Assembly (NCBI GenBank): GCA_040903745.1
Contig: JBBDUV010000100.1
Location: 1 to 64,000 of the forward strand
Source: M55B112 sp040903745
GTDB taxonomy: Bacteria > Bacteroidota > Bacteroidia > Bacteroidales > GCA-2748055
Reading direction: 5' to 3'
Length of the DNA stretch: 64,000 nt
Numbering within the stretch: position 1 is the first letter of the stretch; each line of letters starts with the position of its first letter. Shown here in pieces: positions 18,148-26,457 of the stretch. The position numbers and the translations under genes were made by a program. The notes under the pieces are model-generated. The model worked only from the letters and a program-made list of their open reading frames with translations, made no database searches and had not been told where the DNA came from.

Positions 18148-19254
18148 TTACTTTTCAGTGTACTGTTCCAGCCCACTGCTCCCCTCAATAACCTCATCCA
18201 GGATCTGCTGCGCCCGTTTTTCTGACAACCCGGTCTGCCGTGCCACCTCTATAAGATTGCTCTTCTCCGGAACACCGGAACCGGCAATCGTAGTAGTATG
18301 CTGACCATTAAAGCCACTGGACGGTACAAGGTCGTAAGCAGGTGAGAGCTTATATGATCCGTTCCTGTATATAAACGAGAAATTTTTAGCGTGATCGTCC
18401 TTATTGCCGTTCACTACATTAAATACCATCAGACGGAACAACTTGTATGCCTCTTCTATATCTTTTGTGACTGCATTCACTGCTTTAATAAGGTCAACAT
18501 AATCGAGAGAAGGATACCGGTGACTCGCATGCAACAAGCCACTGGCACTAATTACATGAAAACGTTGTCCTCCCTCCCTGTCAAACCGCCTGGTCCCAAA
18601 ATATTTCCCCTCAAATAACCGCGTCTCTGTCATCTCAATGCTGCATTTTTTTGCAGCTATTGAATAATTAAATTCGATCTCGCCGATATGATCCGGATCC
18701 GACGAAGACCTGAACTTAACCAGCCAATTCTCACCCTCAAAATTGATCAGGATCTTTGGCCGGGCACCTCCCGATGAGCCTCCCTTTACAAAATAATCCT
18801 CAATATTGCCCTGATACTTTTCCTGCAGGATTTCTCGTACCTCCCTGGCAATAAGACCAAAATCATGTTTTTCGACATTCGATATCTCCGGCTTGAGCCA
18901 TGCCGGCCTATAGATCAGTGCGCCCATCCCATTTTCTCCTATCAAGCTTAACCGGTCGAGAAGGTTTACACTGGAAAGGGGAATATTGTATTGCCTCAGC
19001 AACCTGTCGGTGAGTAACATCCCCCACCCATCGGGCAGACTGTCGTTGAATACACCATGCAAACCACCAAAAGGATCTCTTTTGCCGAGAAAAACACCCT
19101 GTTGCAAAGGCAGGTAAAAGGGAGAAATAGAAAATCCCCCCCTCAGGAATGAAGCATCATACTCAAAAGCTGCCCTCCCCTGGGGAGTGAGCGCTAGTGT
19201 GCCAATCCTGTCGGCATGATAAAAAACATCAACCCGTTGAATATTTAGTTGCAT
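18148..19254 (-). CDS. hipA: HipA-type serine/threonine kinase toxin
   Basis: A full-length HipA-like protein of 368 residues. The N-terminal domain runs to about residue 110. A flexible loop GGSSGGARPK (158-167) and ATP-lysine strand WLVKFRS follow. The catalytic segment is GNKDDHAKNFSF with Asp286, His288 and Asn291, and the metal-binding Asp308 lies in SPAYDLV. HipA kinases phosphorylate aminoacyl-tRNA synthetases and slow growth; the exact target is not predictable. An XRE regulator is encoded 77 bases upstream in the same direction, the usual hipBA order. All expected catalytic residues are present, so the toxin may be active. Confidence 0.88.
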   Translation of the reverse strand: MQLNIQRVDVFYHADRIGTLALTPQGRAAFEYDASFLRGGFSISPFYLPLQQGVFLGKRDPFGGLHGVFNDSLPDGWGMLLTDRLLRQYNIPLSSVNLLDRLSLIGENGMGALIYRPAWLKPEISNVEKHDFGLIAREVREILQEKYQGNIEDYFVKGGSSGGARPKILINFEGENWLVKFRSSSDPDHIGEIEFNYSIAAKKCSIEMTETRLFEGKYFGTRRFDREGGQRFHVISASGLLHASHRYPSLDYVDLIKAVNAVTKDIEEAYKLFRLMVFNVVNGNKDDHAKNFSFIYRNGSYKLSPAYDLVPSSGFNGQHTTTIAGSGVPEKSNLIEVARQTGLSEKRAQQILDEVIEGSSGLEQYTEK

Positions 19255-19331
19255 AACAAACTTTTAAACTCCAACCAACCGAACATAAAATAATTCAATG
19301 CATCAGTTCAGATTCACAGAACAGAACGCCC

Positions 19332-19667
19332 TCAACTTTTTTTCCTTGCGCGCTTGCGATAACGCGCTTCCGATTCCCGCAACACATCGTCAATGCTTTC
19401 ATATTTCCGTTCAGTAAATAACACCAGTAACTCATCAGAAAGGTTCAGTACCATGGAGAGCTGAATAAGGTTCTTCAAAGAGATCTCATGCTTGCTTTCA
19501 AAACGCTTAACCGAGCCGTAACTCACACCCGAACGCCTGGCAAGCTCCTGTTGGGTAATATTGAGTTCAAGTCGGCGTGATTTAAAATTACCCGCGATTG
19601 TCGCTGCGATTTCCGGCGGACTATACGCCTTCAGAACATTATTTTTATCTGATATTATATGATCCAT
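19332..19667 (-). CDS. hipB: HipB-like XRE antitoxin
   Basis: A 111-residue protein with a textbook XRE helix-turn-helix (NITQQELARRSGVSYGSVKR, about residues 36-55) followed by SLKNLIQLSMVLNL. The C-terminal tail is basic (ARYRKRARKKS). It precedes hipA by 77 bases on the same strand, so it is the likely antitoxin and autorepressor of the pair. The gap is longer than in many hipBA operons, and a separate hipA promoter is possible. The 70 bases before it are AT-rich and hold the probable promoter and operator, but no clear -7 box is visible. Confidence 0.82.
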   Translation of the reverse strand: MDHIISDKNNVLKAYSPPEIAATIAGNFKSRRLELNITQQELARRSGVSYGSVKRFESKHEISLKNLIQLSMVLNLSDELLVLFTERKYESIDDVLRESEARYRKRARKKS

Positions 19668-19747
19668 AATTTATCTATTAAAGCCTTTAAAGATAATTAT
19701 TTATCTGTTAAATACCAATTAATTGTTGTAAAATATTATATTGAAGG

Positions 19748-19960
19748 CTTCGCCAGGAGCGACATGTCCAGCCCCGTTAGGGGCGGAATGTCTGTAGATC
19801 GGATTGCCCACATGGAACCTTTAGCTCCGTTAGCGACATGTCCAGCCCCGCCAGGGGCGCAATGTCTGTAGGTCAGATTGCCCACATGGAACCCCCAGCT
19901 CCGTTAGGAGCGACATGTCTAGCCCCGCCAGAGGCGCAATGTCTGTAGGCAATGTCTGTA
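19748..19960. repeat. Hairpin-repeat cluster 6
   Basis: About six hairpins of both stem types, with ATGTCTGTAG and the spacer containing TTGCCCACATGGAACC. It lies between the divergent hipB and porP/sprF genes. The last copies are truncated to AATGTCTGTAG fragments. Confidence 0.92.
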
Positions 19961-20340
19961 AAACGCTACCTGCTCCCGCAAGAAGCCACGTTTATCCAGT
20001 CAGCCTGCCCATTCACGTAAAACCCCCGCAAAACGTAACTAATCCACGAAAATCACGTTTAATTTAGCAGGCGCTTTACAGTTTGTTTTTACAGCAGTTC
20101 GCATCGCAAGATGGCCGGAAGCGGCCATATTCCGGTGCAACTCCCTGTAAATGAATGTTCATAACTTTGTTTGAAGATCATGCGATTTGCAGGTAATTTA
20201 ACCGATTATTGCGGCAGCGATTCGTCCCAAAACGCAGAAAAATACAGGGCGGATCGTAAAAGTTAACCGCAGCGGATGATAACAATTGGATGATAGTTAA
20301 AAAAAAGTTGCTAATTTTAATATTAATTTAACCTTCGGGC
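19961..20340 (+). other. Intergenic leader of the PorP/SprF gene
   Basis: 380 bases without a gene. A stable hairpin with a 7-bp stem is at 20111-20128 (ATGGCCG ... CGGCCAT). The AT-rich stretch just before the GTG start probably holds the promoter, but no exact TAnnTTTG box is seen. Nothing else recognisable. Confidence 0.4.
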
Positions 20341-21321
20341 GTGAAAAAACTGGTTATCATCATATCTCTCATTCTTATCTACAGGTCAGCCACTGGTCAG
20401 GATCCACAATTCACCCAGTTTTATGCCAATCCGCTCTACCTCGCCCCCTCTTTTGCCGGTGCCACCGAGTCGGATCGTGTAACGGCCACCTACCGCAACC
20501 AATGGGCCTCGCTCCCCGGCGCCTACGTAACATACAGCTTTTCGTACGACCATTTTTTCGACAATTTCAACAGCGGTGTCGGTATCCTGCTGCTGCGCGA
20601 TGTGGCGGGCACGGGCGACCTGGCGCTGACCAACGCGGGAATTCAATATTCCTACGATATCAAGATCAACAACATGTGGCATGTACGGCCAGGGGTACAT
20701 TTCAACTACACCCAGATGGGCATTGACTATATCAAGCTTACGTGGAACGACCAGCTGAGCGCGGGAGGGGGGGGCGGCAGTGGCATTGAACAGCAGGGTG
20801 AGCCGGTGAAGGCCGATGTGGATTTCTCCTCTTCGGCACTGGTTTATTCAGACCGCTACTGGTTTGGTTTCGCGGTCGACCACCTGCTAACGCCCAACTA
20901 CGGGTTGTGGAACAACAACCTTGAGTGGCCGATGAAGTACACCGTTTTCGGCGGCGCCCAGGTCATGAAACGCAGTCACCTCTTCAACCCCATCGATGAA
21001 TCGCTATCCTTCGCTTTCCTTTTCAGACACCAGGATATCTATAACCAGCTCGACCTTGGTTTATACTGGTACAAAGCACCGTTGATGCTGGGACTGTGGT
21101 ACCGTGGCGTGCCGATTATCAGCGCGGATCCACGGGGTGATGCCTTCTCTTTCCTGGTTGGATACAAGGCGGAGGGAATCAGGGTAGGCTACTCTTACGA
21201 CTTCACCATATCGAACCTGGTAAGCTCTACCGGGGGATCGCATGAGATCTCCATAGCGTACGAGTTTTCAGCGTCACGGAAGAAGAAAAAGAAGCGGATG
21301 ATCCCCTGCCCGGAATTTTAA
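20341..21321 (+). CDS. Type IX secretion membrane protein PorP/SprF family
   Basis: A 326-residue outer-membrane beta-barrel type protein with a signal peptide (MKKLVIIISLILIYRSATGQ). It has the family hallmark DPQFTQFYANPLYLAPSFAG right after it, and the typical ending with basic residues and IPCPEF. Members are usually encoded directly downstream of a giant CHU_C adhesin and attach it to the cell surface during type IX export. Here the adhesin ends 8.7 kb upstream, with toxin-antitoxin modules and repeats in between. The start codon is GTG. Gly-rich segment AGGGGGSG near residue 142 is a small local oddity. Confidence in the family is high; pairing with this adhesin is inferred. Confidence 0.9.
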   Translation: MKKLVIIISLILIYRSATGQDPQFTQFYANPLYLAPSFAGATESDRVTATYRNQWASLPGAYVTYSFSYDHFFDNFNSGVGILLLRDVAGTGDLALTNAGIQYSYDIKINNMWHVRPGVHFNYTQMGIDYIKLTWNDQLSAGGGGGSGIEQQGEPVKADVDFSSSALVYSDRYWFGFAVDHLLTPNYGLWNNNLEWPMKYTVFGGAQVMKRSHLFNPIDESLSFAFLFRHQDIYNQLDLGLYWYKAPLMLGLWYRGVPIISADPRGDAFSFLVGYKAEGIRVGYSYDFTISNLVSSTGGSHEISIAYEFSASRKKKKKRMIPCPEF

Positions 21322-21329
21322 AACTTCTA

Positions 21330-21962
21330 CAGACATGGCGCCCCGCTGGGGCTAGACATGGCGCTCCTAACGGAGCTAAAATGCTTCGGTTGTAACGCAT
21401 CAGCTACAGACATATCGCTCCTAGTGGAGCTGGGGGTTCCATGTGGGCTGCACGATCTACAGACATTTTGCTCCTCCGGAGCATATCCAGCTCCGTTAGG
21501 AGCGGAATGTCTGTAGCAGATTGCCACCATCGAAGCATCTTAGCTCCGTTAGGAGCGGCATGTCTGTAGCAAATTGCCACCATCGAAGCATCTTAGCTCC
21601 GTTAGGAGCGGAATGTCTGTAGCAAATTGCCACCATCGAAGCATCTTAGCTCCGTTAGGAGCGGCATGTCTGTAGAAGGACAGCCTACATGAAACCAAGC
21701 CCCGCTAGGGGCGACATGTCTGTAGATCGGATTGCCACCATCGAAGCATCTTAGCTCCGTTAGGAGCGGAATGTCTGTAACAGATTGCCTCCATCGAAGC
21801 ATCTTAGCTCCGCTAGGAGCGGAATGTCTGTAACAGATTGCCTCCATCGAAGCATCTTAGCTCCGCTAGGAGCGGAATGTCTGTAGAAGGCATGTCTGTA
21901 GAAGGCATGTCTGTAGAAGGCATGTCTGTAGAAGGCATGTCTGTAGAAGGCATGTCTGTAGC
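21330..21962. repeat. Hairpin-repeat cluster 7 (largest)
   Basis: A dozen or so hairpins fill the space between the convergent porP/sprF and histidine-kinase genes. On the right, four units have an exact 53-bp period (21489, 21542, 21595, 21648), with a spacer containing TTGCCACCATCGAAGCATCTT. On the left the units are inverted, so the cluster is partly palindromic at large scale. It begins 8 bases after one stop codon and ends within two bases of the other. Confidence 0.95.
21886..21960 (+). repeat. Five perfect 15-bp tandem repeats GAAGGCATGTCTGTA
   Basis: Five identical 15-bp units at 21886, 21901, 21916, 21931 and 21946. The unit is the ATGTCTGTA tail of the hairpin repeat plus GAAGGC. 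The hairpin itself is absent, showing that the tail alone can be amplified. Confidence 0.97.
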
Positions 21963-21963
21963 A

Positions 21964-24861
21964 TCAATTGGAATAATTCCTGAGCTTTTGAAGCAGCAGT
22001 TTTATATTAATGGGTTTTGTAATAAAATCGTTACAGCCCGCCTCCATCGCTTTGATCCGGTCATCGGCCATGGCATATGCTGTCTGGGCAATAATAACTA
22101 CCTTCTTATCCATCTCCCTGATCCTTCGAACAACCTCCAGTCCGCTGATATCCGGCAGTCCGATATCCATTAAAACAATATCGGGATTATGCAATGCAAA
22201 CATATCCACTCCCTCCTGACCAGTTACAGCGAACAGCAACTCTGCAAATGTATCAGACAGTGTCTGACTAAAAATATGGCAACTCACCGGATCATCCTCT
22301 ACAACAAGGATCCTTGAGGCTCCCGGATCAATGGAAGTACGCACTTTTTCTGCAGCCTTTTCTTTACGTGTCTCCTCCAATATACAGGGAAGCTGAAATC
22401 GGAAGCATGTGCCCTTGCCGGGCTCCGACTCAAGTGTTATGTCACTGCCCATCAGTTCGAGCAGCTTTTTAACGATGGTCAGCCCGAGCCCCGTTCCCCC
22501 GTAACTGCGCGTTGCACTGTTATCGGCCTGACTAAACCGGTCGAAAATAACTTCATGCTTCTCCTCAGAAATGCCGACACCGGTATCTTTCACAAAAAAT
22601 TCAGCCTTATTCTCCCTGATTCCGCCTATTCCGAATGTAACGGATCCTTCAGAAGTAAAGCGCACTGCATTGTCGAGCAGGTTGGAGAAAATCTGTATCA
22701 GTCTGTTCTCATCGGTGTTCAACACAACCGGTTCATCAGGCATCCTAACAATCAGTTCAACCTGATTACTGCCGGAATCAGCCAGCCTCTTTCCAAAAAT
22801 GGAATAGATTGTTGAAAGGGTCTCTTCAACATTAAATTGCTTCCGTTCAATTGCGGCTTTGCTTGTTTCGAGTCGTGAAATATCGAGAATATCATTGATG
22901 ATCTTCAAAAGTCCACTGGCACTTTGATTGATGATTCCTGCAAATTCCTCCTTTTTCTCCCGGGTAAGGTCATCTCTCCCGGCAATGAGGTTGGTAAACC
23001 CCAGGATACCATTGAGAGGTGTCCGGATCTCGTGGCTCATGTTGGCCAGGAAAGCCATCTTGAGCCTCTCGCTCTCCTCGGCCCGCTCCTTGGCTTCCGT
23101 CAGATCAATCAACAATCTCTTCCTCTGGGTGGTATCGGGAGCCATGGTAAGTATAATCCTTTTACCGTTCCTGAATTGTCCAAGGGGGGCAGCATGAAAG
23201 TTCCAGACCCTCTTCTCTCCATGTTTCGTTAATATTTCAAACTCATTGTTCAAAACCGGCATTTCTTCACTGAATAGCCTGTTGAAATACAGCACCATCT
23301 CAGCAGCCTCCCCGCCAAAGGCCTTTTCGCACCAGGTTTCGACCTTCGGAATATCTCCGGGATCATACCCCGAAAAGTGTGTCCATCCCTCGCTGACATC
23401 AATAATATTTCCATCTTCATCATATACCATAACCGGGATAGGGGCCTGAAGGATTGATTTCCGGAACCGTTCCTCGCTCCTGGCGATCCTGTCCAGGAAC
23501 ATCCTCTCCCCGGTCTGGTCACGAAACACCAGCACCACCCCCATAATTTCACCTTGTTCACTGGTGATTGGCGCTCCACTGTCGGCAATGGGGGTCTCCC
23601 GCCCATCCTTCGATATCAGCAGTGTATGGTTGGCCAGGCCGACAACAACTCCTTCCCGCAAAACCTTATCGACCGGGCTCTCCACCGTGTTCCTTGTCTC
23701 CTCATTGATGATCCTGAACACCTTGTCGAGCCGTTTCCCCCTGGCCTCCCTGAGGGTCCATCCTGTGATCTGTTCAGCCACCGGGTTCAGGTACTCTACC
23801 CTCCCCTTTTTGTCGGTCGATATCACTGCATCACCAATGCTATTCAGTGTAATCTGGTAATTCTTTTGCTGCTTGTATAACTCCCTGAAGATGAATTTCT
23901 GTCGCACATTATAGAAAAATGCCATTCCGGCACCCAAAGAAAGCAGGAGAAAAACTGTCAACAGGCTCAACAGCAATATCCGGTAGCGGAGAGCTCCAAA
24001 CAACTCCCTTTTATCAGTTTTCGAAACCATCATCCAACCGGTATGGGGAACATGCATCACATAACCCAACACCTTATTACCGGCATAATCGAGCCCTTCC
24101 ACCAATCCTTCACCGGGTGTATCTAAAGCCTTAACCGCAACAACGTCGGTGGCAGTAATGGGTATGCTGTACTGAAGGGCAGCTTTTTTATTGTGTTTCA
24201 GCTCGTTTAAAAACAGGATACTGTCGGCGAGAACCCTATACAACAGCGTTTCCGAGGAGTTGCTGAGCGTCGGCCATGACCGGATCAGCGGGTATAAAAA
24301 ACCTGAGGGATCAAACTGAAACACGATCGCCCCGATCGCCTGGCCATCGCCACCCTTTAAAGGGGCGGTAAAATCGATACGCACCGTATCGTGAACCGGA
24401 CAATTGTACAGGTCAGTGGTCAATACCGAACCGGTCCGTATTGCCCTGACAGCAGCTCTTTTCAAATCCGGGGCAACTGAATAATCCTTTCCGTCGGCAG
24501 ACAAAAGTAAGTTGCCATCCACCCCAGTTATGAGAACATGTTCAAAATCATGCTCCACTTTGATAGATTGCATTATCTCTTCAACCCTTCGTATGTTTTC
24601 CTGAGCAGGGTTATCCAGCCATGCTACAAAACGGTCGACCAGGATCCTGTTGTCTGCAATCGCTCCGGCATCATTGATCTCGTCGTTGAACCAACCGGCA
24701 ATCTGATCCGACTTCAACCTGGCAATCGATTCCAGCTCGCGCCCTTTTGTCTCATATGCTCTCCGTACCTCAAATTTCAGGTAGATGTAACTAAGAATGA
24801 TAATCAGTATGCCTAAGGCTGCTGCAAGACTATACCAGACTGATTTTGGGGAATTCAGCAT
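21964..24861 (-). CDS. Hybrid sensor histidine kinase with PAS domains and receiver
   Basis: A 965-residue membrane kinase. Transmembrane segments at about 9-29 and 294-316 enclose a periplasmic Cache-like sensor. Two PAS domains (about 330-455 and 462-580) precede the dimerisation domain with His610 in NMSHEIRTPLNG. The ATPase has an N box (LLDNA), DTGVGIS (759-765) and GGTGLGL (788-794). The C-terminal receiver has Asp899 (LMDIGLPD) and Lys949 (TKP). The signal and output partner are unknown, and no response regulator is adjacent. It stands alone on the minus strand, with repeat clusters near both ends, and its stop codon nearly touches cluster 7. Confidence 0.93.
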   Translation of the reverse strand: MLNSPKSVWYSLAAALGILIIILSYIYLKFEVRRAYETKGRELESIARLKSDQIAGWFNDEINDAGAIADNRILVDRFVAWLDNPAQENIRRVEEIMQSIKVEHDFEHVLITGVDGNLLLSADGKDYSVAPDLKRAAVRAIRTGSVLTTDLYNCPVHDTVRIDFTAPLKGGDGQAIGAIVFQFDPSGFLYPLIRSWPTLSNSSETLLYRVLADSILFLNELKHNKKAALQYSIPITATDVVAVKALDTPGEGLVEGLDYAGNKVLGYVMHVPHTGWMMVSKTDKRELFGALRYRILLLSLLTVFLLLSLGAGMAFFYNVRQKFIFRELYKQQKNYQITLNSIGDAVISTDKKGRVEYLNPVAEQITGWTLREARGKRLDKVFRIINEETRNTVESPVDKVLREGVVVGLANHTLLISKDGRETPIADSGAPITSEQGEIMGVVLVFRDQTGERMFLDRIARSEERFRKSILQAPIPVMVYDEDGNIIDVSEGWTHFSGYDPGDIPKVETWCEKAFGGEAAEMVLYFNRLFSEEMPVLNNEFEILTKHGEKRVWNFHAAPLGQFRNGKRIILTMAPDTTQRKRLLIDLTEAKERAEESERLKMAFLANMSHEIRTPLNGILGFTNLIAGRDDLTREKKEEFAGIINQSASGLLKIINDILDISRLETSKAAIERKQFNVEETLSTIYSIFGKRLADSGSNQVELIVRMPDEPVVLNTDENRLIQIFSNLLDNAVRFTSEGSVTFGIGGIRENKAEFFVKDTGVGISEEKHEVIFDRFSQADNSATRSYGGTGLGLTIVKKLLELMGSDITLESEPGKGTCFRFQLPCILEETRKEKAAEKVRTSIDPGASRILVVEDDPVSCHIFSQTLSDTFAELLFAVTGQEGVDMFALHNPDIVLMDIGLPDISGLEVVRRIREMDKKVVIIAQTAYAMADDRIKAMEAGCNDFITKPINIKLLLQKLRNYSN

Positions 24862-24989
24862 TATTCATGGTTTTTGTGAAATTTAAATATATTTCCAAAA
24901 AAAACAAAGCACAGCATCCTGCGCAATCCTATTTATAATGATTCTATCCCTCAGACCACCATCGATGTACGGCTATTCCAATGGGGCTA

Positions 24990-25045
24990 CATTGCGCCCC
25001 GTTAGATAGGGGCGGAATGTCTATAGCAGGCGGAATGTCTGTAAC
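24990..25045. repeat. Hairpin-repeat cluster 8 (degenerate)
   Basis: One hairpin, GCGCCCCGTTAGATAGGGGCG with a 4-base insertion in its loop, and a GGCGGAATGTCTGTA fragment. It is the weakest cluster. The rest of 24862-25169 is AT-rich and holds nothing else recognisable apart from the probable promoter region of the kinase. Confidence 0.75.
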
Positions 25046-25169
25046 GGTCTGTACCATTCCGTCATTCAACCTCAAAAACCGGTCATTCACCCTCAATTAT
25101 TTTGCCGACCCATTCCTTCAACCTGTTTTTACATTGAAAAGAAAACAATTAAAATATACACCCAGGATC

Positions 25170-25379
25170 TTATAACTCATTGAGGAAATCTTCAGCAGAT
25201 TGTAATTTGATTTTTCCTTCCTGGTGCTGTTTTACCTGTCCCAGAGAGTGTTGCAGGTCATCGACAAAGCTCTTTTGCTCATCGGAAAGCTTCTCTACTT
25301 TTTTTATCCCCAGGTTTTTAATAAGCTCCATAAAGAATGCCACCTTATTGTCAGGTATGTCGATTACAATACGTGTCAT
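25170..25379 (-). CDS. Orphan antitoxin-like small protein
   Basis: From the second in-frame ATG at 25379 the protein is 69 residues: MTRIVIDIPDNKVAFFMELI at the start, a charged middle, and the tail LQSAEDFLNEL. The earlier ATG at 25403 would add eight hydrophobic residues. Proteins of this pattern in Bacteroidota normally precede a RelE/ParE-type toxin. No toxin follows here: the downstream 120 bases have no open frame and lead to a repeat fragment. It is therefore probably a leftover antitoxin. Family assignment is by resemblance only. Confidence 0.6.
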   Translation of the reverse strand: MTRIVIDIPDNKVAFFMELIKNLGIKKVEKLSDEQKSFVDDLQHSLGQVKQHQEGKIKLQSAEDFLNEL

Positions 25380-25514
25380 GATGAATAACGTTAGTTTTAA
25401 CAAAAATACGATAATTCTTTATAACCTCAATTTCTGTTCCAGAATTCATTTATCGGAAATATAAATAGCTATAAAGAAAACCAAGCTATTTTCAGTCTTT
25501 GATAAGAACCGAAA

Positions 25515-25635
25515 CACCAAGCCCCGGAGCGCAATGTCCAGCCCCAGCGGGGCGCCACGTCTGTAGCCCGAACAGCCTACATGAAACCCCAGCCCCGGTT
25601 AGGGGCGGCATGTCTAGCCCCATATATATCGGGGA
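25515..25635. repeat. Hairpin-repeat cluster 9
   Basis: Hairpins AGCCCCAGCGGGGC and AGCCCCGGTTAGGGGC, with a spacer containing CAGCCTACATGAAACCCC and a CACGTCTGTAG tail. It lies between divergent antitoxin genes. 25640-25757 is AT-rich and probably carries the promoter of the following PIN module. Confidence 0.9.
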
Positions 25636-25757
25636 GTAAACCCCGAATTTATCAAGGGAACTCAAAAGATGTAAAGAGGTTAATTGATTATTAATGAGGA
25701 ATTCATTACTTTTGAAACTATCTAAAACCTCCATTATTTTGGAAAAAGATTAAGAAC

Positions 25758-25961
25758 TTGAGAACAATAAAAAACATAGAAAAAAAAATCAGCCAATTGT
25801 CACCTGGTTTAATTGATGAGTTGGATAATTATATTGATTATTTAATAAATAAGCGGATTCCAAAAAAGCCAAAGACTTTGAAACAAGATTGGGCCGGTGA
25901 TTTAAAGGAGACAAGGTATACATCTATATCTTTACAAAAGAAAGCTTTGGATTGGAGATAA
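25758..25961 (+). CDS. DUF2281/VapB-like antitoxin
   Basis: A 67-residue protein starting at TTG. The helix LSPGLIDELDNYIDYLINKR and the tail ending ISLQKKALDWR match small Bacteroidota antitoxins of the DUF2281 type, which pair with PIN toxins. It overlaps the downstream PIN gene by ten bases. It is strongly AT-rich, like the first PIN module, but unrelated to that antitoxin. Start is chosen for the length of the conserved N-terminal helix; an exact start is uncertain. Confidence 0.78.
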   Translation: MRTIKNIEKKISQLSPGLIDELDNYIDYLINKRIPKKPKTLKQDWAGDLKETRYTSISLQKKALDWR

Positions 25962-26371
25962 AATTAAAATATCTGGTTGATACAAATATTTGGCTGGAAA
26001 GACTACTCGACCAGGAAAAGTCAGAGGTTGTTTTCAATTTTTTAAATACTGTCTCCAACAGCCAAATTTTTATTTCCGATTTTACTGTCCATTCTATCGG
26101 GGTTATTTTATCAAAGTTGAATAAACTTGACACACTTGATAAGTTTGTAAGAGATCTGTTTATAAATGGACAAATAGAACAGGTTTTTTTAAGTCCGGAA
26201 AGTATAATTGATCTTACTGCAAATATAAAGGAATTTAACCTCGATTTCGATGATGCATATCAACTAACTCTATCTCAAAAATATGATATGACGATAGTAA
26301 CTTTTGATAAAGATTTTAATGCCAAAGGAATAGTCAAACTGTCCCCTGAGGAAGTTTTAGATTCATATTAG
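25952..26371 (+). CDS. PIN-domain ribonuclease toxin (second module)
   Basis: A 139-residue PIN protein: YLVDTNIWLE with Asp10, ISDFTVHSIG around Asp43, LDFDDAYQ with Asp98/Asp100/Asp101, and TFDKDF with Asp119 and Asp121. These form the expected acidic metal site of VapC-like RNases. The start is TTG inside the antitoxin gene (10-base overlap), pointing to coupled translation; the first conserved residues begin at KYLVD, so a slightly later start is possible. It belongs to a different PIN subgroup from the 12464 toxin. Cluster 10 follows within 90 bases. Confidence 0.84.
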   Translation: MEIKLKYLVDTNIWLERLLDQEKSEVVFNFLNTVSNSQIFISDFTVHSIGVILSKLNKLDTLDKFVRDLFINGQIEQVFLSPESIIDLTANIKEFNLDFDDAYQLTLSQKYDMTIVTFDKDFNAKGIVKLSPEEVLDSY

Positions 26372-26457
26372 AAGCGTAAGGCATTAATTGTATCGAACAC
26401 TTGCTGGATTCCTCTCTTTCCCATCCCATTCTCATATTTTATTAAAGCGGTGCTGGA

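Noticed and set aside
20100..20170. Cobalamin riboswitch before porP/sprF, because of GGTGCAACTCC
   Set aside because: The rest of the conserved core and the B12 box are missing, and the downstream gene has no link to cobalamin.
21489..21700. Evenly spaced 53-bp units taken as a CRISPR array
   Set aside because: The spacers are as conserved as the hairpins, the clusters are many and short, and no cas gene is present.
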